From: Schistosoma haematobium
Taxonomy: Eukaryota; Platyhelminthes; Trematoda; Strigeidida; Schistosomatidae
Length of the DNA: 64,000 bases
Assembly (NCBI RefSeq): GCF_000699445.3
Contig: NC_067200.1
Span: 8,616,450 to 8,680,449 of the forward strand
Direction of reading: 5' to 3'
In this document: positions 34,885 through 45,484 of the stretch, piece after piece
Layout of the letters: each line of letters starts with the position of its first letter
Position numbering within the stretch: position 1 is the first letter of the stretch
Program-made: the position numbers and the translations under genes
The notes under the pieces: generated by a model
Seen by the model: the letters and a program-made list of their open reading frames with translations, nothing else
What the model was told of the DNA's origin: nothing
Databases searched by the model: none

Positions 34885-35329
34885 GGTATGAGTCTTGGTT
34901 TCGATACTAGACGAAATTATGGTTATGTATTTTTGAAAAGTCTCATACTTGGACTAAACAAAATTTCAATACTCATCGGTTTTAAACAGATGTCTCGTTA
35001 CAGGTAGCTAGTAATATAAAATGTAAAAAACAACAAGCTTTACAAATCCGAAACTTCATTCATCAGTGATGCTCCTTAACTGAAAATATTAATTATACAT
35101 TTTCTGAATATCATAATTCAGCTGGTCTTTTTTATTTCATCAACACTTTAAATATCAACTAGCAAATTGATTCTACAGATATTTACATAGTATTGTTTTC
35201 AAACTTAAGCAATATTCTATGCCTTTTTTTACTTTGTTTACAATGTTGAATCTAACTCCTCACAGTTCAAAAGTTAGAAGTAAATCTGACCTCTATTTGT
35301 AGAAATCAGGTAGATACGAGGTTTAACTT
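34885..35329. other. AT-rich stretch, nothing firm
   Basis: TTTCGATACTAGACGAAATTATG at about 34907 resembles TTTCGATACTAGGACGAAACTATG at 57811, a weak hammerhead-3'-half-like motif. Otherwise nothing. Confidence 0.35.
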
Positions 35330-35865
35330 GACAGTGCGTGTATGCGCACTGCTGACGAGTCCCGCAATAGGTTGAAACGGCCGTCCAGTGCTTTTAAGTT
35401 TTCCATGGTGGTCTAGGTTCAATTGACTCATGATCTAAGCTATTGAAATTACTACAATCTCCACAAAACCCCTTCTGATATGAATCAACATATGCTAACT
35501 AGTGACTGGATTCAACACTTATTTCCTGGAGTTCTAATGAGAAGCAGTGATCAGTGGAGTTCAACCGGGTCAGTTGTGAGATGGTAACTCACTGTTAATA
35601 ATGGTTGATGTATCGCTTAATTTCATAGATTGGTTGAAGTTAGACAATAACACAGTTCGATGCCGGCTCAGTGGTCTAGTTGGTTAAGCGCCTGGCGCGA
35701 GACTGATAGGTCCTGGGTTCGAATATCTCGAGATGGGATCGTGGATGCGCACTGCTAAGGAGTCCCATACTAGGACGAAACGGCCGTACAGTGTTTCCAG
35801 GTTTTCAATGTTGGTCTAGTTTTAATTGACTCATGAACTCGACTATTGAAATCACTACAATCTCC
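35330..35865 (+). mobile_element. Group B hammerhead SINE, head-to-tail dimer
   Basis: Two hammerheads in the same orientation (35346-35391 and 35749-35794) bound one complete unit: tail, CTTCTGAT junction, leader, tRNA-like head. Predicted cleavage sites (after 35385 and 35788) are exactly 403 bp apart. The layout is that of a tandem or circular-RNA-derived repeat. The second unit's hammerhead is perfect except CTAAGGA in the core. Confidence 0.88.
35346..35391 (+). ncRNA. Hammerhead ribozyme, unit 1 of dimer (core intact, weak stem II)
   Basis: Stem I GCACTG/CAGTGC is perfect, core CTGACGA and GAAA are present, stem III is ACGGCCGT with a GTC triplet. Stem II is weakened at its base (G-T and T-T next to the core), so activity is uncertain. 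Confidence 0.7.
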
Positions 35866-36074
35866 ACAGTCAGTAGATTTTTAATAATAAAAATAATCTA
35901 TTTGTAATATCGCAATAAGTAGAATGAATAAATTTTGTGACATGTCGTGTTTCAGTGTCAACAACATCTTCACAGAATAAATAAATGTCATGTCACTTCG
36001 GTCAAGTTGATTTATGTGAGATTTGTATATTTTTTGTGTATGTAATGTAAAAGAATAAATTTTCAGTATTAGGT

Positions 36075-36220
36075 TGTGGAGATTGTTGAATTTCCCTGAA
36101 CTCATGAACCGATCAAGGTTACATTACTATTGAAAACCTTGGAGCACTGGACAAGCACTTCCATGCTTTCAGGTTTTCAGTGGTGTTCTAGCATTGGTCG
36201 GTTCATGATTTTAATCAAAG
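36075..36220. mobile_element. Group B tail palindrome
   Basis: A minus tail (GTGGAGATTGTTGAA ... GAGCACTGGAC) is joined to a plus tail (TTTCAGGTTTTCAGTGG ... TTCATGATTTTAATC). No hammerhead core remains at the centre. Confidence 0.7.
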
Positions 36221-36968
36221 AATAAAGTTGCATTTGTTTGGATTATAATAGTATGATGTGTGAAAAGAATCAGACATGGTAATTCGGATAGACGGTGGAA
36301 GTCGAATGGATAGTAAGGCCTATTTTCTTATTGAGGTCAGTAAGATGAACGCTAACTAGCGCATTGATACAGTACTAATCATCAATTATAAAACTTATGA
36401 TAAGATTTACCGAATTCAAGGGAATCCAAGTGATACAGATGATTATATCAAAGGCTATTAAACCATCAAAACAAATAAAAATAGGAGTAACGAGTAAAGC
36501 ACGACCTTTGTACAGTTAAAACGTAAGGAACTAAGTGACGATAACTAAATCCCCTTATCGTCTAGGTTATACTTAGGAAGTAGGGACTGGCTAATTATAA
36601 AACAAATAAAATGCGGTAGAATGTGTAGGCTTAAAGTGCTGTCTATGGCTCATGGCAAAGAGGGGTACATCAGTTACAAGTAGCAAAATGGTATGATGAA
36701 TGTGCAAAACTACTGAAACACTTAACAGTGAACGATTGTATTGTCATTAAAAATAATATGCAAATGAATCTGAGTTATCTTACACAACATGAAATACAAT
36801 CTGGATGTATCTAAAATAAAGAAACCATGCTTTAGTAAGTGATTTTGTGTCAAAAATTGAGGTTTCCATCATAGTAAAGGGCGGCCTGCTTGAGCATCTG
36901 GGCTACCTGTTCCTGCTATCTAGATATTTCAACAAGTTATCTATTTTTGTTTGTTTTAATATATCGTT
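36221..36968. other. Unrecognised stretch, slightly less AT-rich
   Basis: No similarity to other parts of the window noticed; possibly single-copy sequence. Confidence 0.4.
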
Positions 36969-37250
36969 ATGTCTATTAATCGCATAACCTATTCTGCTGC
37001 GTTTCTGAAAAGTGTACAACCTTTCGTTGTCAAAGTTACAAAAAACTCAGTAAGAGAGAATGTGGTTGTTGGCAATATACAACGAAAAGGATGCACATTA
37101 TTCAGATGTTCATTCAGTGAACTGCTAACATCTAACTGGCGATCACTCAATACTTATCACCAGGACCGACCAAGAAGAAAGAAACGGAAACTTGCTGAAA
37201 TACTTTGCGCTGAGAATTCTATATTGTACCAAAAGTATGATATTGAATAA
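36969..37250 (+). CDS. Short unrecognised open frame (doubtful)
   Basis: A 93-codon frame starting at ATG 36969. I recognise no domain. Visible features are a basic block RPRRKKRKL near residues 68-76 and a C-terminus ENSILYQKYDIE. The stop overlaps an AATAAA hexamer (37246-37251), followed by an (AAT)n run. The arrangement could be the last exon of a gene or a retroposed 3' end with an AAT tail, or chance. There is no supporting second copy in the window. Confidence 0.2.
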   Translation: MSINRITYSAAFLKSVQPFVVKVTKNSVRENVVVGNIQRKGCTLFRCSFSELLTSNWRSLNTYHQDRPRRKKRKLAEILCAENSILYQKYDIE

Positions 37251-37252
37251 AG

Positions 37253-37286
37253 CTGATAATAATAATAATAATAATAATAATAATAG
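37253..37286 (+). repeat. (AAT)n microsatellite
   Basis: About eleven AAT units directly after the AATAAA hexamer; may be a retroposon tail. Confidence 0.8.
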
Positions 37287-37854
37287 TAAGGACATGTGGA
37301 TGTTAAATTTTCACATTATCAAACCCCCATGGACATATGGAACAATCGGAAAAAAGGATTATATGCAGTACAGTGTGCGAAGTGAAAGTGTACCGACATA
37401 TATGGGTGAAGCTTGCTTATCACATAAAAACACGCGAATACAAAGACGATCCAGTTGAGGGAGAATCTGAGAACCTGATTGAGTAAGCACTAATGAGAGA
37501 TCCAGAAGATAAAATAAAATCCTGTCGGGAACGTGAACCACGACTACGATGGTCATGGGGATGAACAGCTAGTCTTCTAGCTGACCCCTCACATAAAACG
37601 TACTCATACATATCCATCTAATAAATGGTATAGTTGTTAGGATAAAGTAAAAACCCAAAATCATGTTTTAATTTAGTAGTAGTAGTCTTCATGTTGACTT
37701 AGTTAGAATTTCGTACAGCATAAAATAAAACATGCGTTTTCTAGTCATTCATTAGGAAGTCCATTTCATATTTCTCCTACTGTGATTTTATATAGTGCAT
37801 GCTATTTTATTCTCAAACACACTTATGTGATTACTGATTGACTAATTAATAATT
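37287..37854. other. Stretch without recognised feature
   Basis: Mildly GC-richer at 37370-37570; short frames on both strands lack family motifs. Confidence 0.4.
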
Positions 37855-38040
37855 TTATTGAGATCATGAACCGAACAACTTTAGACCACCAGTGAAAACC
37901 TAGAAGAGCCGGATGGCTATTTGGTCCTAGCATGGGACTCTCGAGTATTGTATATCCAAAAACCTCCACCAAAACAGGAATCGAAGATAGTCATGCAAAA
38001 TCGTGGATTGATTGAAGTTTGACATTGACATCATTGAATC
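37855..38040 (-). mobile_element. Group B SINE, degenerate
   Basis: A minus copy of the ACCGAAC/AGACCACCAGTGAAAACC subfamily with a deteriorated hammerhead and head; the AATCGTGGATTGATTGAAG leader piece follows. Confidence 0.6.
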
Positions 38041-38577
38041 CTGAATCTAAAAAGAATTTATTGGGAAGAATATTCTTTGTTCGAATAATAATCTTCCGTA
38101 TAATTGACATCTTGATAGTTAGTATATTATGACTTCAGATTGAAAATGTTAATTTATCAATCTTAATCATTTAAAGATCCCCGTCATATTAAAAGACTAA
38201 TAGTTGAACGAAGAATATTCTTTTCGATAAATTCTCATCAGATTCTACAATTATATATCCAAATTAATAATACGAAAAATGGCCAGGTTAAGGGCAAATT
38301 ACATCGTTTAAAGCATGTGAATTTAGGATTGTGATAAGCAAAATACAATAAAATGGTTAATGTTGATATGATTCAGAATGTTAACTTGAATCTGCGTATA
38401 TGTTGAATGAAATTTAAGATCCATGATCAGGGTTAAATATGGGTTAGATAGTGTGAGTGAGATAATAGTGCAATTACAAATCGGTTAAATGTTTAGCGGA
38501 AGGCTAAACGTAATAAGGAGGGATGAATTCGAAGTAAATGAATCATGTATAGGGGAGATTAATAATGATGTTTGACC
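38041..38577. other. AT-rich stretch, nothing recognised
   Basis: No supported feature. Confidence 0.5.
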
Positions 38578-38578
38578 A

Positions 38579-38618
<40 letters not shown>

Positions 38619-38620
38619 AA
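38578..38620 (+). repeat. (TAA)n microsatellite
   Basis: About 13 TAA units next to a group B tail; on the minus strand it yields a meaningless poly-Ile frame. Confidence 0.9.
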
Positions 38621-38637
38621 AGATTTGTGAATAAAGA

Positions 38638-38735
38638 TAACAGTGCTTCCAGGTTTTCCAGGTGGTCTAGCTTGAATTCACTCATGAATTTCAACCAGCG
38701 AAATTTCTGAAATCTCCACAAAACTCCTTCTGATA
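38638..38735 (+). mobile_element. Group B SINE tail fragment
   Basis: AGTGCTTCCAGGTTTTCCA through AACTCCTTCTGATAA: the part immediately 3' of the hammerhead cleavage site (starts at CAGTGC), with near-consensus sequence. Confidence 0.8.
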
Positions 38736-38834
38736 AAGATAACAGAGACAGTTACAATTGATTACGAAAGGTCGTAGTCGAGTTAAACCATTCAATTGCT
38801 AATATTACTATTGATTAATTGGCCCTGATGTTGG

Positions 38835-39235
38835 TCAGGGGAGGAGGACTGGCTGAAGATATTTCTTTTGTACGCATAACTCCGGTTTCTCCATCCGGAT
38901 GGCTACTGCTTCAGTCGTTTGAAGGACTTTAAGTCTGACAAGCTTTGGCGAAAATAATTGAAAAAGATTGGTTTATACTGGCTCTATGACCTGTTTGTAC
39001 TAAATGTGCCAATATCGAGCTGCTCACTTTCTTCCTCAAACCTTTGTTTTGCCACGCTGGGAGGTGTTCACGAGCACGAAAATGTAAATTCCTATAACTT
39101 CGACCAATATAACTCGCCCCACAGGAGCAGTCGAACTGATAAATGCAAAATGAGGTGGTCATTCTAGGCAATGCAAATATTAGTCTTATCAATCTTAGTT
39201 TAAATTCAAAGGTGATTTTCATTGAGAATTCATTC
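38835..39235 (-). pseudogene. GIY-YIG endonuclease domain of a Penelope-like element
   Basis: The minus frame from about 39235 reads CIYQFDCSCGASYIGRS (the GIY...YIG region in the Penelope-like form, with the CxCG cysteines), then FRAREHLPAWQNKG (conserved R, H and W), SSSILAHLVQTGH and SFSIIFAKAC. A one-base shift near 38935-38945 restores LKVLQTTEAVAIR, EKPELCVQKKYL, LLP and a stop at 38835. Such domains nick target DNA in PLE insertion. No RT is attached; the copy is 5' truncated at about 39235. The resemblance to PLE EN is strong by motif order. Confidence 0.82.
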
Positions 39236-39467
39236 CAATACTGTACAGTTGTTTCATACGTTATGTCTAATAGTTTATCAGCTATGAAATCAGACTATAA
39301 CAGTTAAATAATGTGTGCAAAGGTTAGATCATTTCTTTTGTTTATGTCAATAAACAGGCATATACTTCTTAAATATCTGAATTATTTTTCACCACAGATC
39401 TGGTCATTCTACTTCTAATTTTGTCTACACATTAACTCATCATTGAATGGTAGCCGTTATAATATAA

Positions 39468-39648
39468 TGTAAGGACGAAATGCGCGTCCTGGCTTCCACT
39501 GCTAACCACTATGCATCTTCGCTTATAAGGCTTGTGACTTCAGACAATATAGAGGCAGTCCGCACAGGATGCACATATGCTATCAAGAGACTGATCAAGT
39601 GAAGTCCAAAATAACAATGGGAAGATTCAAGTAAACAACGTCAAGTGA
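39468..39648 (+). mobile_element. Group A (Sm-alpha-like) SINE, 3' half from the ribozyme
   Basis: Starts at AGGACGAAATGCGCGTCCTGG, i.e. the 3' half of the hammerhead, and runs to AAACAACGTCAAGTG. The 5' core strand and head are missing. Confidence 0.8.
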
Positions 39649-39956
39649 ACATTTTAATGTTTGTCTAGATTTAAGTGTTTTTCGGATTTTGTCTATCGAG
39701 TTGAAAGATGTTCACTAGTCTAAATGATAGGATATGCTCTATAATACGTCTAATATCCGTTGGTTACATGTAGTTGATTGGAAGACCAATTACAGCGTGA
39801 ATAGATCAGCTTCGACTTTTCAGATTGTGAAGTCCGTTGATAGAGATTCGAATCAAACACAGAGCATCAGTCCTTTGAATATCACAGATACACTTTACCT
39901 AAAAATGCTAACTGGAAATAAACCTAAGCTCATGGTCTTCTGTCAACTATATATAA
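39649..39956. other. Spacer, nothing recognised
   Basis: No supported feature. Confidence 0.4.
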
Positions 39957-40011
39957 TCACTGGTTGAAATCATGAGTCAAATAAAGCTAGACCACCATGG
40001 AAAACCTGGGA

Positions 40012-40057
40012 GCACTGGACGGCCGTTTCGTCCTAGTGTGGGACTCCTCAGCAGTGC
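40012..40057 (-). ncRNA. Hammerhead ribozyme, intact (group B)
   Basis: Minus strand: stem I GCACTG/CAGTGC (6 bp), core CTGAGGA, stem II GTCC/GGAC, GAAA, self-complementary stem III ACGGCCGT, cleavage triplet GTC. All invariant core positions I can check are present. It would self-cleave after the C complementary to position 40018 if transcribed. Confidence 0.88.
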
Positions 40058-40376
40058 GCAGTGCACGATCCTGACCCCCGCGAGATTCGAAGTCTCGCGC
40101 CAGGCGCTCAACCGACTAGACCACTGAGCCGGTATCCAACGATGTCAATGTCTAACTTCAATCAATTCACGAAGTTGCTCCACCGTACACCATTGTCTTC
40201 GGTGAGCTGATATCTCACAACAGACCTGATTGAACTCCACTGGTAACGGCTTCGCACTAGAATTCCAAGCGTGTCTCCTGAAGTCAGTCACTAGTGAGCA
40301 GGTGATTATTATTATCAGAATGAGTTTTGTGGAGATTTTTAGAAATTTTACTCGCGGTGGGCGGGATCGTGGATGA

Positions 40377-40422
40377 GCACTGCTGAGGAGTCCCGTACTA
40401 GGACGAAACGGCCGTCCAGTGC
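40377..40422 (+). ncRNA. Hammerhead ribozyme, intact (group B)
   Basis: Same architecture as the copy at 40012-40057 in opposite orientation, with loop II CGTACTA. Cleavage is predicted after C40416. Stems I, II and III are fully paired. Confidence 0.88.
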
Positions 40423-40516
40423 TTCCAGGTTTTCCATGGTGATCTAGCTTCAACTGACTCATGATTTCAACCAGTGAGATTTCTAAAAATCTCCACAAAA
40501 CCCTTTCTGATAATAT

Positions 40517-40917
40517 ATTTAATCACCCAGTGGTATTGATGATGCCTAACTGTTCAATAATCCAACATTTCAGCTCATAAAGTTTATTGTTTTCTTTAAA
40601 TAAAGTAATCGGTTAAATAAAAGACTATTCGGTACAATGTATGTACGTTTTTTTATTCCCAGTAGTTGGCTTTTTATATCAATATTGAATTGATATTGAA
40701 AATTTGTTGCGGAGTAAGGATTAAAAATAGACAAAGAATCAATTCTCTGGTGATTTTTGTATTTGTAACATTAGTTCAAATGAAAAAGAAAATTATTATT
40801 TCCTATCGGAGTAGACAATTTCAAGTGAAATAAATTAGCTAGTAAGTTACTTGGTTGAAGTTCTGTTTAGGCAAGAATGTATAACTTCGAAATAAAATAG
40901 AATAAATATTCAGGTTA
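40517..40917. other. AT-rich stretch, nothing recognised
   Basis: No supported feature. Confidence 0.5.
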
Positions 40918-41155
40918 ATTAAACAAAGATGAATGGTGGCTAGCAGTGGAATACAGGATGCGCGTTTCGTTCTATTTGGGACTCCTCAACCGGATGTACT
41001 TGCATCACAGAGTTGATGTTCACTCCGGGACTCGAACCCAATACCGTCCACCTCAAACACCATGGCATTAGATACTGAGACTTGATAGTCATCTGCTTGT
41101 TCAAGAGGGTGAAGTTTGAATTCACTTGGTATTGTTTTATTAGTATCTTCCTATT
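40918..41155 (-). mobile_element. Group A (Sm-alpha-like) SINE
   Basis: A minus copy with head (GGGTTCGAGTCCCGGAG B box) and hammerhead region. The core is TTGAGGA (C3 lost), stem II retains GTCC versus GAAC, GAAA is kept, and stem III is ACGCGCAT with ATC. Likely inactive. Ends CACTTGGTATTGTTT. Confidence 0.85.
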
Positions 41156-41184
41156 GTTACTTAGAACAATGGGATTAATTGTTT

Positions 41185-42234
41185 ATGGAGGTTGTTGAAT
41201 TTCATATTGTAATCACGAACTGATCTTTGTTAGATAGAAATTAATGAACAGTCATTTATTTGTCATAAAAGATTCCTCAACAGTACATATCCAGAAATCG
41301 GTAGGAGATCGAGTTTTAAAACTTTCAGTTGATTTCAGATTACTGAGGTGACATACGTTGGTCTACTTGTCTAACTATTCATGATATCCATGATATTCAA
41401 CAACCATCTGCTAATTGTAGTAGGAAGTTAGTCTATTAGGTAAACTGTGGGACTGTAAAATATTAACTGATAACTTCTTCTAATGCATATTTACTAGACG
41501 TAGGAAATTCCAGATCCAGACCAATCATAAACTGCGTTTTCTTGTTTGTGAAGATTTTAAGGAAACACTTGAACATTGACCCTCTAACCTCTTCCTTATT
41601 ATCAAATAACTTCTTCTGTTAGATTCTGAGCAAGAAACAGGGATAAAGATGATTGAAAGTGGTTTTACATGGAGGGTTATGTGTATATGCGATCTTGAGA
41701 TTCTTAAATCTTCAAGAACATATGATGAAACTGATAAAGAAGTTCGGCGATTACTCGGTTAGTATAATGAAATCACAATTCTTCACTTTATAGAATCTTC
41801 GTTAAGAATACTGATTAAGTGAAGAATTTATCACATTTTTCTGGCCTCTTAAGACCATCGCAGAATTATCAGCCGTTTCTCATACGATCACAATCACTTC
41901 TTAGAATGATGACATAAGTATGAAACTAATGATTACATACTCCGTTTGATTTCGCATAATATCGTAACTCTATACATGGCAAAGTTCTCAAGGATTGGTA
42001 GAAAATAATTCATAACAGTATACCTAAATTATAAGAACGAGCTTAAGCGATTCTCTAAATGACCTTGATGAGTTCCTAACCCACTTCAATCAGTAAGACA
42101 CAGCAATTATGAATGAATAGTTTATGATATAAGGAATAGGATTTAGAACTAGAAATTCATGTTTGTATCATAGCTTATGATTAAGATCTAGTGTTAGGAT
42201 GTAGGGTTTAAGACTTTGGTTACATGTAGATTAC
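41185..42234. other. Degenerate group B remnant then AT-rich sequence
   Basis: 41190-41300 has weak resemblance to a minus group B copy (GGAGGTTGTTGAATTTC, GATTCCTCAACAGTACATATCC). The rest, to 42234, shows nothing recognisable. Confidence 0.35.
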
Positions 42235-42490
42235 TACCAGAATGGGGTTTTTCGGAGGTTGTAATGATTTTTTTAATAGTTGAATTCATGAGCCAATGTA
42301 ACTTTGATCACCAATGAAAACCTGGAAGCACTGGACGTCCGTTTCGTCGTAGTATGACACTCCTAAGTAGTGCGCATCCACGGTCCTCCTGAGGAGTCCC
42401 ATTCCGTGACAAAACGGCCTTTCAGTGTTTGCAGGTTTTTCATGGTAATCTAGCTTTATTAGACTCATGAATTGAGCTACTATAAAAACA
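42235..42490. mobile_element. Group B SINE, inverted pair
   Basis: A minus tail and hammerhead (42235-42390) meet a plus hammerhead and tail (42391-42490). Both ribozymes are damaged: the minus has CTTAGGAG, the plus has ACAAAAC in place of ACGAAAC. Confidence 0.8.
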
Positions 42491-43124
42491 TGTAGATTAG
42501 TTGGCGAGACTATAATTGATGGACGAACCAATCAGATTCGGGATAACAAATCTTGAATTTTGGCACGAAATCCATTCACCCACTTAGCTAAATATAGTTT
42601 TGGCACTATAGCTGATGTCAGTTCGTGATGAAAATCCTAAATCTAATTCTTAACTTTAACCACCAACTGTAAGTCATATTTCTAATTCCTCAAACAGCTT
42701 TATAACTCTTATTTGGTCCTGGTTATCAGGTGGACACTCTCAAGGTCAGTCTAGCGTTGCTCAAATGTCCTCCATAAATTCTCATTTCACCGATTAGCTA
42801 ACTCTATACTGCACTTTGACTATAAATCATAAACCATACAATCATAATGTAAACCTTAATATCAATTTCTAAAAAAATATATCGTAATTCTAAGTCCTAA
42901 TCTTAAATTGTAATATTAATTATAACACTAAATTTGAAACTTTACATTTTATTCTTAACTCATAACCCTATAATTCTAATTATACTCTGTAATGTTGATT
43001 ATAAATCTTAATCCAAAAGTTTAGATTTAAGTCATGACTTGAAATGATGCAGTGATTACTGAGGCGTTTGTAATCTACATTCAATAGACAATATTCATAG
43101 TTTTTGATGTATGTACCATAATCA
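42491..43124. other. Cytosine/thymine-poor low-complexity stretch
   Basis: 42640-43010 is built of irregular CTAAT, CTTAA and CATAA words, vaguely like a decayed CCCTAA-type array. I could not establish a period. Confidence 0.3.
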
Positions 43125-43580
43125 GAAGGGGTTTTGTAGAGATTTTGGTAATTTCAATAGATGAAATCATGAGTCAATTTACACTAGACCACTATGGAAA
43201 ACCTGGAAGCACTGGACGGCCGTTTCGTCCTACTATTGGACTCTTCAGCGCTGGGCATCCACGATCTCGCCCCTCATGGGATTCGAACCCAGGACCTATC
43301 AGTCCCGTTCGTGAGAGCTTAACCATTAGACCACTGAGACGGACGGTATCCAACTGTGTTAGTGTCTAACTTCAACCAATCTATGGAATCGCGCCACCGT
43401 ACTCCATTGTCTTCAATGAGCTGAAGAGGCTGATAAGTCGTGAGTTCAAATCTCGTGGGGTGCGGGATCGTGGATTCGTGCTTTTGAGGAGTCCCATACT
43501 AAAACGAAACTGCCGTCCAGTGCTTCCAGGTTTTCCATGGTGGTCTAGCTTCAATTGACTCATGATTTCAAGTATGTACC
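43125..43580. mobile_element. Group B hammerhead SINE, inverted pair
   Basis: A minus unit (43430-43125) has a good head (GGGTTCGAATCCC) and a hammerhead whose core is CTGAAGA with intact stems II and III but broken stem I. The plus unit (43431-43580) has TTTGAGGAG and a weakened stem II. Tails face outward. Confidence 0.85.
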
Positions 43581-44003
43581 ATAACTTTAAAAAAGAGTTA
43601 ATCCCTTGACAATTTCTTCTTTCTTATTCGTTTATTCATTGATATGTGAACTTAACACTTCACTGGATCATATGTAAGTTTCATTTACAGTTTGTTTTGC
43701 CTTATCTTTCTCTCCAAATATTTACAATACTAATTCTATTTGTGCGTCAAATAAGTAAAAATGAAACAAATCCAACTCAGAATGAAAATTATAATTAAAG
43801 ACTAAAGATTTCAATAGGATAATTAAATATTGAAAAGGAAATGACATGAACATTAGGAGTAGTTTTTTTTCTGGAAATATCTTCTTTCGAAGAAAAGAAG
43901 AAAATAAGCGAATAATTCAAATAGCTTAAATTATAGACAGAACTATAAACATGTTAGATAACTTCATAAGTCTATTATAAAATGAAAGTTAGGCATGCAA
44001 AAA
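43581..44003. other. AT-rich stretch, nothing recognised
   Basis: No supported feature. Confidence 0.5.
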
Positions 44004-44286
44004 TGTAGTGTGATGTGTGCTACTGATATTGATAAATATAAGTAGTATGTATTATCAATTGAAAGTGAAATGTTTGGCGATAGAAGGTTAAAAAGATCGA
44101 AGTGAAGAGAATGAGAATAGAAAGTAATTAGTATAGAGATGAAAGCACAATGAAGTCTGAGACGACTGATTGACATTTTACGATTGCAGTATTTACTATA
44201 TAGTTCTCAGAATTCACTAAAATGTTCTATAATTTCATGTTTTCAAATACATTCGATTGTCCCACTTGTGTTCTCATTCCTAGTAG
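44004..44286 (+). mobile_element. LTR-like repeat family D, copy 5
   Basis: A plus copy starting TGTAGTGTGATGTGTGCTAC, with blocks TCAATTGAAAGTGAAATG and ACATTCGATTGTCCCACTTG. The end is worn (CATTCCTAGTAGAAC). Confidence 0.6.
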
Positions 44287-44424
44287 AACATAAAAAGGGA
44301 GAATAAGAAGACGATAAATTCAAGTTATCGTGTTTTTCTTAAATTAAAACTGTACATGATTGTGTAGTTTTTTTTTTAAAAATGCAAGAAGTACAAGTTA
44401 AATACTGCAAATTGGCTAAATATT

Positions 44425-44580
44425 CTAGTTAAATTCATGAATTGGTCAAAGTCAAACCATCAATGAAAACCTGGAAGAACTGGACGGCCTTTTCGTTGTA
44501 GTATTGGACTTCTTAACAATGCACATCTGCATCATAAAATTTAACTGCGAATATCTCCACAAATCCCCATATTGATAAAA
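44425..44580. mobile_element. Group B SINE, minus fragment with plus tail end
   Basis: 44430-44530 is a minus tail and ruined hammerhead; 44545-44580 is a plus tail end (ATCTCCACAAATCCCC). Confidence 0.65.
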
Positions 44581-45484
44581 ATTATAGTTCATGAATATAA
44601 CAGATAATAATACAATAGTACAGTTATAACAAGTGAATATAATATCGTATGTAAACGTTTGTATCTTCCTGTTGTAGATGTGAATGCAGTTGACGGTTCG
44701 TAAACAGTATTCAACTTGAAGTGAATTTGTTACCAAGACGAAAATATCAGTTGACAATTATTCATTAAGTAGCATCTATTAATTAATTGTGTTAAGCAAC
44801 GTGTTGTTTAGATAACTAGGTCATAATTTCCTAAGTTATTGATTGATCTATAAAACTCATATTTATCAGTTATTTTGTTTTCTCTGAGCTAACGGTTCTG
44901 ATCAGAAAACGTTCTTTGTCCTTTAGGACAATATCAACAACACATATCTTATTCTTTTCTATGAAGTATGTACTGATTATATTCTTTAGAAGGAAAATAA
45001 AAGTTCGATGACTAAACTATCTAGCTTACAGAACATTAAGCAACTACTCAACTTATGTCACAATATGAAAGATGTACTTTAGTTTAAAAGAGAAATAAAA
45101 TATTTTTCCCAAAGTATATCAAGAAATACCAAAACATGAAATTAACGCCTAGCCAGTGGTTAATCAATGCAAGTATCTCAGTCCTAAAGGGTATCATTAA
45201 CTACTTGAATAGCTCAGAAGTAACGTTTCAAAAATATGAAGTTGAGTGATTACAGGTATGCCTTAATAAAAAGTGCCAGATATTCAGAAACCTTGAATCA
45301 ACAATTTCTTCCAATGATATTCGATCTTCTAACGTCAAAACATGGTACTTGTGGAATTGAGTCACTTAGACTAGAGGAGAACATTGTAAATTGTTCGATA
45401 GAATTCTGTCAACATTAGGAACTAAACAGACATGACTAATAAAAGGTGGGATTAATAAGAATTACTTGATTAATTGTACTCTTT
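44581..45484. other. AT-rich stretch with family I scrap
   Basis: 45170-45235 (CAAGTATCTCAGTCCTAAAGG ... GCTCAGAAGTAACG) is the reverse complement of a segment at about 11265-11330. Nothing else. Confidence 0.35.

Larger units (their letters stand above)
39957..40516. mobile_element. Group B hammerhead SINE, head-to-head pair with two intact ribozymes
   Basis: A complete minus unit (40360 down to 39957) includes tail end, CACTAGTGACTGAC-type leader, head (CCGGCTCAGTGGTCTAG) and hammerhead. A plus unit (40366-40516) starts in the head, carries a hammerhead and ends AAAACCCTTTCTGAT. Sequences are near the local consensus, suggesting the youngest group B locus here. Tails point outward, so the locus can fold back on itself. 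Confidence 0.9.

Noticed and set aside
38485..38721. Minus frame with a poly-isoleucine run
   Set aside because: Translation of the (TAA)n microsatellite plus a SINE tail.
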